Of a stretch of 64,000 nt of DNA, positions 57,307 to 64,000 are shown one piece after another. The DNA comes from Toxorhynchites rutilus septentrionalis (taxonomy: Eukaryota > Arthropoda > Insecta > Diptera > Culicidae): positions 108,543,766 to 108,607,765 of the forward strand of contig NC_073744.1 in NCBI RefSeq assembly GCF_029784135.1, given 5' to 3'. The notes under the pieces are model-generated. The model ran no database searches. It was not told where the DNA came from and saw only the letters and a program-made list of their open reading frames with translations. Both the position numbers and the translations under genes were made by a program. Each line of letters begins with the position of its first letter. Position 1 is the stretch's first letter.

Positions 57307-59223
57307 AGACGGATTTCACGCCAACTCGTCTTAGGAGTTGGCAGCACTATATCAGATTGCAGTGAAACGTTTTGGGTGTGAAGATATTGGTCATTTAAGC
57401 AACTTTGCATACTTGAAATGTTCCAAAAATAATTGAACCACTTTTTGAAAAGGGCCAAAGTTTTTTTAAATTTTTTTTTCAAAAATTTCTATCTCAAAAT
57501 CTATAAGACTTACAACATTTTGATCAAAGAAGAAATTGTAGGAAATTGTTCAAATTTTCATAAGAAAATATTTAAAAATTTATGGTTTTTAAATTACACT
57601 AAAAAAAATTTTTTCCAAAAACTAAAGTTCAATTTTCTCAAAAACGAATTTTTTTTGAAATTCTCAAAAAAATTGTGTGAATAGCCTGTACAATTAACAA
57701 CAAGTCGTCCATACATTCAAAGATGGGCACTTTTGCAGGAAAAAAGTTTTTCTAACAACAACTTTTTTATATTTTCTTTGAAAAATATACAACTTATCCT
57801 AATTTTGTTTAAAGTCATGATAGCAATATAGTTTAATCGACAAAGTTTTAGATCTTGTTAAAATATAAACTTTTGTCGAAGACGTCAACTTTCCATCTTT
57901 TATAGTTTGAAGAATATAAGTCAGTTTTGTATGAAGACTCCTGAAAAAAATAATGTTTCGCTCGAAACATTTTTGTGTGTAAATTCTCATGTTTAACATG
58001 CTCTTGACATGTTTCTAAATAGAGAAAAGTTTGCAGAGCATTCAAAATGCGATAATTTATACATAAAAATGTAACAAATTGAACATTAGTAGCATTTTTT
58101 CGAAAAAAACATGAACAAGTTTTTGTTTGAAAAACTTTTTCCATGTAAATGTGCCCATCGTCCGATGTATGGAAAACTTGTTGGAAATTTTAAGGGCTAT
58201 TTATATCTATTTTTTTCAGAATTTTAAAAGCATATGTTTGCGAAAAAAATTAATTTTAATTCTCAAAATATTTTTTTTCAATGAAATTTTTTTTCTCAAA
58301 AAATTCTTTGATAATTTTTAAAGAAAACCAAAATAATTTCCTACATTTCATTCTTTGACTAAAATTTTGTAGGTCTGATCGATTTTTTTTTTGTAGTTTT
58401 TCGAACAAAAACTTGTTCATGTTTTTTTCGAAAAAATGCTACTAATGTTCAAGTTTTTACATTTTTATGTATAAATTACCGCATTTTGAATGCTCTGCAA
58501 ACTTTTCTCTATTTAGAAACATGTCAAGAACATGTCAAACATGAGAATTTACACACAAAAATGTTTCAAGCAAAACATTATTTTTTTCAGGAGTCTTCAT
58601 ACAAAACTGACTTATATTCTACAAACTATAAAAGATAGAAAGTTGACGTCTTCGACAAAAGTTTATATTTTAACAAGATCTAAAACTTTGTCGATTAAAC
58701 TATATTGCTATCATGACTTTAAACAAAATTAGGATAAGTTGTATTTTTTTCAAAGAAAATATAAAAAAGTTGTTGTTAGAAAAACTTTTTTCCTGCAAAA
58801 GTGCCCATCTTTGAATGTATGGACGACTTGTTGTTAATTATACGGGCTATTCACACAATTTTTTTTGAGAATTTAAAAAAAATACGTTTTTGAGAAAATT
58901 GAACTTTAGTTTTTGGAAAAAAAAATTTTTAGTGTAATTTAAAAACAATAAATTTTTAAATATTTTTTTATGAAAATTTGAACGATTTCCTATAAATTCT
59001 TCTTTGACCAAAATATTGTAAGTCTTATACTTTTTAAGATATTAATTTTTGAAAAAAAATTAAAAAAAACTTTGGCCCTTTTAAAAAAGTAGTCTAATTA
59101 TTTTTGGAATATTTCAAGTATACAAAGTTGCTTAAATGACCAATATCTTTACACCCAAAACGTTTCACTGCAATCTGAAATGGTACTGCCCATGACCAGT
59201 TGAGTTGGCGTGAAATCCGTCAG
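57307..59223. repeat. 1.9-kb foldback (near-perfect long inverted repeat)
   Basis: AGACGGATTTCACGCCAACT at 57307 is mirrored by AGTTGGCGTGAAATCCGTCA ending at 59223. CAGTGAAACGTTTTGGGTGT near 57361 is mirrored near 59150-59169. GTCGTCCATACATTCAAAGA near 57704 is mirrored near 58809. The two arms of about 0.95 kb meet around 58270-58290. The arms are AT-rich, differ by scattered substitutions, and are non-coding. The element interrupts the solo LTR relic. A transcript would form a very long hairpin. Confidence 0.88.
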
Positions 59224-59530
59224 AAGTGAAAATTTCTCAGGTAGCCAGCTAAGGAATAAACGACTCTGAAAAATTATCCTCGAATTCTGCTTGCTTAAAA
59301 TATTTTAATTTTTGCATTGCGCCCTTATATAATCTATATAGATGTTGTCACTAGAAAATATTGTTTTATTCGTTGCATTACACGTATTCCTATTTGCTTT
59401 ATTCACTCTACTTATTACTCTTCCAATAGTTAACGGTGTACTATTTACGATTGATGGATGTGAGAAAATATGAACAGTCAGATCCGGGCGGAAGCACTAA
59501 CTTACAGATTTTGTGAAATTCTATTTCCAG

Positions 59531-59737
59531 GTACTGATTGGCCTCGGATGCAGTTGGATCATATCAATCCTGTTCAGTTTACCACAGCTGCTTCAATTCT
59601 CGTCATACCGTTATGATGAGTACTATGGAATCTGTCTACCCAATTTTGAGGCCACCGGATCATTATTATATAACACAAGTCTAACAGCAGTTACCATATT
59701 TCTTCCAATCATTCTCATATTTGGGTGTAATATGAAG
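59531..59737 (+). CDS. class A GPCR, next exon (TM4-TM5)
   Basis: This 69-codon exon follows a TTTCCAG acceptor and ends at GTGAGT. It is in phase 0 at both ends, matching the exon at 52549-52803. It starts with TM4 (VLIGLGCSWIISILFSLPQL, with the conserved Trp and Pro), has an extracellular loop with YYGICLPNF (Cys available for the TM3 disulfide), and continues into TM5 (TAVTIFLPIILIFGCNMK, with the conserved Pro). TM6 and TM7 exons would lie beyond the window on the + strand. Confidence 0.87.
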
Positions 59738-59779
59738 GTGAGTTGACAACATATGAGAGTATAAATAGAAGAATGTATC

Positions 59780-59843
59780 TCTGAATGACTTTTTTCAAAA
59801 ATTCAGAGCTTTTGAACAACTGGACTGATTCAGATGATCAACA
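59780..59843 (+). repeat. fragment of the 1590-2770 foldback family
   Basis: ATGACTTTTTTCAAAAATTC, then GAACAACTGGACTGATTCAGATGATC, parallels 1630-1690 (ATGACTTTTTTCAAAAATTT, GAACCACTTAACCGATTTAG, ATGATCGACATA). It is cut off by the Tc1-like end at 59846. Confidence 0.55.
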
Positions 59844-59845
59844 TA

Positions 59846-60691
59846 CACTGCGTTTCACAACTATAGAACCCCTATATTTTTCTGAGTTTCCAGAGATATG
59901 TAAGAATCGGTTGGATTGAAGTACACTCTTTCCAACTTCTATAAGATCACCCTGATTACATTTCGTTGCAACACAAGCAGTTAAAATTTCAACAATATAC
60001 ATTCATACATTGTAGAATGCTTAGAATAGAGTATATTTAAAGTCAATTACACCGCTTTGCCTCATTGTAGATTCTGCGTACAAGGATCCCCCTAAAATTT
60101 CCAATAGGATTCAAGTCTGGAGAGCGAGTCGGCCAGTCCAAAAAATGAAGTTTTTGGTCCTTAATCCTTAGTTTCTTTGCTGATATGAATAGTAGCATTG
60201 ATTTGCTGGAATGGAATTTTTTGTGATATTCACGCAAAAACGGTAGGAGAGAGGATTCCAGAACATGTATGTAATCCTTGAATGATGTGAAAGCTATCTT
60301 GAGCTTCTCGGTTACTCAGAATTCTGCCCAAACCATGCACGAGCCTCCGCCAAAATTCCTGGTTGAAAAATACTGTCTCTCCTTCCGTAAATCACGCCAT
60401 CAGGACCATCCAAATTGAACTTCTTTTCGTCAGTGAAGATAACCGATACATTGAAGAACTTTTCGTTATGGTATAAAGCAAAATGTATTCTTTTGGAAAC
60501 ATCTTTGTCATAACACACCATGCCCCACTGTCGGTTCATGTGAGCTTTGGCAAATCTCAGACATCTTCCGATGTGAGATGGTGTAAGATTAGCAGCTTTA
60601 ACCTTTTAAGCCCTCTTTATGTGAGGACTTTTTACCAAAACTTGACGAGAAACATTTAAATTCAAATGTTGCTTTATTTTCGTAATTTTTT
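59846..60691 (-). mobile_element. Tc1-like transposon, 3' portion (split by family E)
   Basis: The outer end CACTGCGTTTCACAACTATA follows a TA at 59844-59845, as in Tc1 elements. The minus frame reads from 60691 through NVSRQVLVKSPHIKRA (HTH), then ANLTPSHIGRCLRFAK. The first catalytic region is VIFTDEKKFNLDGPDG (60440 region), and the terminal region is WPTRSPDLNPIGNFRG (60140 region). In that last motif the Glu of the DDE triad, normally in NPIEN, is replaced by Gly. The rest of the N-terminal coding lies at 63804-64000. Confidence 0.85.
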
Positions 60692-61422
60692 GACGTAGGA
60701 CTACGTCTAACCGGAAGATATAGGGGTGAAATGGAAATCTAGGCACTGAACAAGTAGGAAAAAATGCAAGATTTGGAACGCTTATAACTCGAGCATTTCT
60801 CAATAGATCGCAAAGGTTTTTGCATCAATAGATAGGAAATATATCTACGCATCTATCATAATGAATTTCTTGAGATAAATAATTGAATAATTGTGAAATA
60901 TCAAGCATTGTCCAAATGCACTATGTGCCCATTTTTGATTGGTCCATTCTGTGCTCCTCAAATCGTACCGACCAAAACGGGCAACCAGAGCAGCAGCGAA
61001 ATAGAATGAAGCACGATTGGAAAGGAAAAAGAAAAAAATGAACGAAACATTGGTCGCAGTCTCACACATGCGTAATTCTCGAGCCAGCCAGTCAGCTTAA
61101 AAATCCCCGCTCCGCTGCCGTAACGATCGTTCATTCTTTGTGTGGACACCGACTGGACAACATCGTTGCTGGACGAGCTGGACGGCGAGGGATCGAGTGC
61201 CTTTCTCAAGGCAAGAGGGCGGAGGTGGTAGCGCTGGAGTAGAGTAGTAGAGTAGAGTAGAGTTTTCAAAGGCCTTTCTCAAGGCTAGAGACGAATGAAC
61301 TGCAAAAGTTTAAAGTCTCTATAATACAAGACCTTCCTTCCTTCCGTAACGATCATGCTCATCGAAACCGTACACCACATCATTTCGCATCACATCACAT
61401 TAACAAACCAACACAAGCAGCC

Positions 61423-61760
61423 ATGTCTGGATATGACAAAGGAGGAAAAGTGAAGGGAAAGGCAAAATACCGCTCGAACCGTGTTAGCCTGCGATTCCCC
61501 GTAGGTGCATTCGCCAATTACTCCGCAAGGGTAGCTAGGCCGAGCGCGTTAGTTCCAGTACACCAGTCCACCTACCGTTATAAAGTTTCGGCCGCCGAAG
61601 CGATCGAGTTGGCTGGCAAAGCTGCTCGCGACGATAAGAAAACCCGCATTCAGAACAGAACACATTCGGTTCGGTGGAAATCACGACAACAGGCAGTTGC
61701 AGCGAGTGGTGAGTGGCAAACGCAATCGCAAAACGGCAGCAGGTAGCAGAAGAAAAAAGT
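61423..61760 (+). pseudogene. histone H2A pseudogene (copy e)
   Basis: The open frame starts ATGTCTGGATATGAC and reads MSGYDKGGKVKGKAKYRSNR, then LRFPVG, an almost intact H2A N-terminal tail. After a deletion of the GRIHRLL region the frame is shifted through the RKGNYAER codons and returns with ELAGKAARDDKKTRIQNRTH, the alpha-2 end and following loop. The C-terminal acidic-patch and docking parts are scrambled. The frame stays open for 107 codons but would not fold as H2A. A histone-type stem-loop follows at 61878-61893. Confidence 0.92.
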
Positions 61761-61877
61761 TTGTTCTTTATACAATCTGCTTTGGTGGCAAATCCAGAAC
61801 AAGGCGGCATCGAGTGCGTTCGAAATGGTTTTTTTCAAAACCACGAGTACTAAGTTTTCTAAAATTCCATAAAACAC

Positions 61878-61893
61878 GGCGCTTATCAGGGCC
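61878..61893 (+). promoter_or_regulatory. histone-type 3' stem-loop after H2A copy e
   Basis: GGCGCTTATCAGGGCC, a histone 3' stem-loop with one stem mismatch, lies about 120 bases after the H2A block, in the same orientation. This retained 3'-end element shows that the captured segment included the 3' UTR. Confidence 0.75.
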
Positions 61894-62486
61894 ATTAAAC
61901 CTTTCAAAAAAGAGTTTACGAAATATAGTTCAATGCTTTCTATAATAATATCCAAAATAATAATAAAACACAAATTGATTTTTTCATAATTTGTTTGCCA
62001 GGATCTGATGAGTTTGTGGATTTGGCAGTTGTTGTGAGCTTGTTGATAGTTGGGGACTTTCCTGATTATTCAATTTTCACCAATTCTTAAATTGTTTCCA
62101 GATTGAAAATACAGTAATTTACAATTAGTTCGACATTTAGCTAATTGGTCGGTCATGTAATGCGACATATTTAGTTGGACATTTTTGTAAACATAGATCC
62201 AAATCATGACCCCACATTGAAAGTCGACACTGTACCACTGTCATCGCAAATGTTCAATTGCAGGTTAAAATCGCCTCCATTGCGACAATGAGTGGTGTTT
62301 CGTCACGTCGCATTAAATATAATTTACTGTACAACATGTCACAAGCTGGATGGGAAGAAATTTTCCAACTGTGAAAGCTGTGGCGAGTGGCAAACACAAT
62401 CGCTCAACAGGAAGGTTTAGCCGAACAAGATGGGGATATCGAGTGATAACAAAACAATAAACTCTTTAGATTAAAGATAATTTTGT

Positions 62487-62502
62487 GATCCTGAAAAGGA
62501 CC
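62487..62502 (-). promoter_or_regulatory. histone-type stem-loop of the divergent partner
   Basis: The minus strand reads GGTCCTTTTCAGGATC, pointing away from the H2A block at 62751. It is the inverted counterpart of 18845-18860 and 23610-23625. Confidence 0.65.
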
Positions 62503-62750
62503 CTTTTTAGCCTGCATGTGAATCCAACGAGCGAACAAATCGTAATGAATGTATTTTTTTTGCCATCGCTGCCTTTTAACGCTCATTCGTTCGTCTCGTT
62601 GGACTCGCCCCTTTGGCTGAGTCTGCCGATTTGTCTCTATCCTATGAGCGTGTACCGCTAGAGTACAAAAGGCGCGGATCCGCTGAAAAATATATCATTC
62701 TCTTTCAAACCGTAAATCAGTGTGGTTGTATGGCATCGTTTCACATCACA

Positions 62751-62900
62751 TCGCATCAACGAATTTGTGCCGGAGCACCAGTATACCTAATAGCGGTTAA
62801 AGAATTTCGGCCGCCGGAGTGCTCGAGTTGGCTTGCAAAGCTGCTCACAACAATAAGAAAACCCGCCTACAGAACAGAGCACATTCGGTTCGGAGGCAAC
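62751..62900 (+). pseudogene. histone H2A pseudogene (copy f, partial)
   Basis: CAGAPVYLIAVKEF (62766 region) matches the H2A GAGAPVYLAAVMEY segment. The next codons, read one frame over, give the ELACKAAHNNKKTR stretch corresponding to ELAGNAARDNKKTR. The N-terminal tail coding is missing in this copy. A stem-loop GGCGCTTTTCAGGGCC follows at 63012-63027. Confidence 0.87.
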
Positions 62901-63011
62901 AACTAGTTTCAGCAAGTGGCAAACGCAATCGCAAAACGGAAGCAGGTAGAAGAAGGAAAAAGTTTGTTTATACAGACTGCTTTGGTGGCAAAACCAGCCA
63001 CCGTAAAACAC

Positions 63012-63027
63012 GGCGCTTTTCAGGGCC
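63012..63027 (+). promoter_or_regulatory. histone-type 3' stem-loop after H2A copy f
   Basis: GGCGCTTTTCAGGGCC in the same orientation as the H2A block. A second loop of another type (GATTCTTTTCAGAACC) is at 63611-63626 on the + strand. Confidence 0.75.
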
Positions 63028-63803
63028 ATTAAACCTTTCAAAGAAGAGTTATTGAAAGTTTTTCACAATACCAATGCATTCAAAGGGACATAATATGACA
63101 TATAATATAAACTGATTTATTTTGTTTATGCTTGATCTTGAACTTATTGGTGGTTGGGGTGTTTTAATATGATCATTCAGTTTACACAAACCCATGCATG
63201 GTTCCCGAATTGAAAGTGGCTTCAAATTACAACACATTGTATGCATGATGGCATTCACGAATTTTCTCGGTAGCAAGAACTGCTTTCTTTGGTTGATAAC
63301 TGATGTTGAAAATTGACTGACGTTACATCTGCATTGTGTAGGAACATAACTAAGGAGCAACATGATGAGCTATGTATTTCCTGCTGCTCTGTTCTTATTT
63401 TAAAGGACTTTAATCCGAAGGTCATCCGTCCCTGTATTTACTGTTGGTTTTTCAGAAAGCTTATAGCTCGCTTATTTCTCGACGGATCGTAGAGTTCGTC
63501 TCCAAAACCTCGGTTCTTTTTCATGTTTTATTTACTTTGTTTGCGGAAACTACAAATCTTACAATTCATTGAGAAAGTTTGTAAAAAAAACGCAAAAACA
63601 CAACACCAAAGATTCTTTTCAGAACCCCCAACATGTTCATAAAGAGTAAACAGTAAACTAATCCATTTTTCAGGTAGATAGGTAGGTATTCACGTAGGTG
63701 AAGAAAATAAAACAATATATTTAAAATATATATTTAGCAAAAGCTGTCCCTTTTGTACAGTCCTACGTCACTCCGGTTATGTCCCCGACATTACCCACCC
63801 GTC

Positions 63804-64000
63804 TTTTTATTTTCGGATTTTGAGGCATTCGAAGCTGTTCTAACTATTTCCAAATTATTCCGTTCAGAGAGCTTCGATTTACGTGGAGCTCTCTCCTTGT
63901 AACGGTATCATAGAGGGTTCACTAAATAATTCAGCACTACTTGATGGGATCGTCCAACTGACGAGCAATTTTTCTGACACCAACATTTTCTTGATGAAAT
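63804..64000 (-). pseudogene. Tc1-like transposase, N-terminal portion (runs off the window)
   Basis: The minus strand from the window edge reads ENVGVRKIARQLDDPIK (a helix-turn-helix start), then degraded sequence with stops, then KLSERNNLEIVRTASNASK before the family E insertion. The chain continues at 60691. The start codon lies beyond the window. Confidence 0.75.

Larger units (their letters stand above)
54800..59330 (+). repeat. diverged solo LTR relic with two nested insertions
   Basis: Three segments align in order with the Ty3/gypsy LTR at 10009-11262. About 54830-55026 shares AAGCTG, CGACTT and AGAAGT before a TCAGAAGTGC-type word. About 56671-57306 shares AGTAGGTGGCTTCT and the GGGCTCCTGCTTGAGAG-type end. 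About 59224-59330 shares AGCTAAGGAATAAACGA. The interruptions are the family E element (55027-56666) and the foldback (57307-59223). No gag or pol accompanies it, so it is a solo LTR of a related but older element. Its outer ends are approximate. Confidence 0.65.
60692..63803 (-). mobile_element. complete histone-bearing family E element (3.1 kb) in a Tc1-like transposase gene
   Basis: Inverted relative to 17951-27103. The left end in window coordinates is GACGTAGGACTACGTC, and the right end is a hairpin plus ACCCACCCGTC. Tc1 coding resumes in frame across it if one copy of TTTT is counted as a target duplication (60688-60691 and 63804-63807). The element holds two H2A-derived blocks on the + strand (61423-61760 and 62751-62900), three stem-loops on + and one on -. 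Its only frames are short histone-derived ones; there is no transposase. Confidence 0.83.

Noticed and set aside
57180..58144. Open frames in the foldback arms
   Set aside because: They are Lys/Phe/Asn-rich frames from AT-rich DNA, duplicated in mirror image by the other arm. Not coding.

Overview
This window is eukaryotic genomic DNA, most likely from a mosquito or a close dipteran relative. That placement is an inference from AT-rich non-coding DNA, GT/AG introns, an insect errantivirus, Ty3/gypsy elements with TG..CA LTRs, several LINE lineages, Tc1/mariner, hAT and pogo remnants and TTAA elements. I see no prokaryotic gene, CRISPR array, rRNA or tRNA. The only convincing host protein-coding sequence is two exons of a class A (rhodopsin-like) GPCR on the + strand (52549-52803 and 59531-59737), separated by a 6.7-kb intron full of mobile DNA.

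Layout. 1-9.5 kb: a hAT-like element around a long inverted repeat, a decayed LINE (+) split by a hAT MITE, and two LINE remnants on the minus strand. 9.7-29.9 kb: a nest at least five events deep. A repeat of what I call family E (9720-29861) was hit by a Ty3/gypsy retrotransposon (10009-28639, LTRs about 1.25 kb, target duplication CCCT). Its pol gene took a TTAA-flanked DNA element (16415-17449), and its 3' part took another family E element (17951-27103). A 4.7-kb block spanning both was then tandemly duplicated, and one duplicate took a third family E insertion (24258-26200). 30.0-38.8 kb: a 5'-truncated LINE with an exact 11-bp target duplication, a 2.4-kb TIR element (TSD TCA), a LINE with an intact zinc-knuckle ORF1 and an internally deleted ORF2, and another family E copy with a 95-bp tandem repeat. 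39.9-51.6 kb: a complete but heavily disrupted errantivirus provirus on the minus strand (AGTTA..TAACT LTRs, target duplication GTTG). It carries a LINE in env, a hAT MITE in gag and an internal 3.1-kb tandem duplication. 51.7-64 kb: small MITEs, the GPCR exons, mariner remnants, a nested solo-LTR relic, a 1.9-kb foldback, and a Tc1-like transposon split by another complete family E element (60692-63803).

The most unusual content is family E. Its long members carry recognisable pieces of histone H2A genes, including the replication-dependent histone 3' stem-loop. In one block an H2A remnant and a second histone-type stem-loop point away from each other, as in the H2A-H2B pair of a histone cluster. 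Family E has a distinctive architecture: a 21-nt hairpin followed by GTGACGTAGGACTA at one end, the near-palindrome GACGTAGTCCTACGTC at the other, and insertion into A-runs with an apparent 4-bp AAAA duplication. I could not assign it to a named superfamily.
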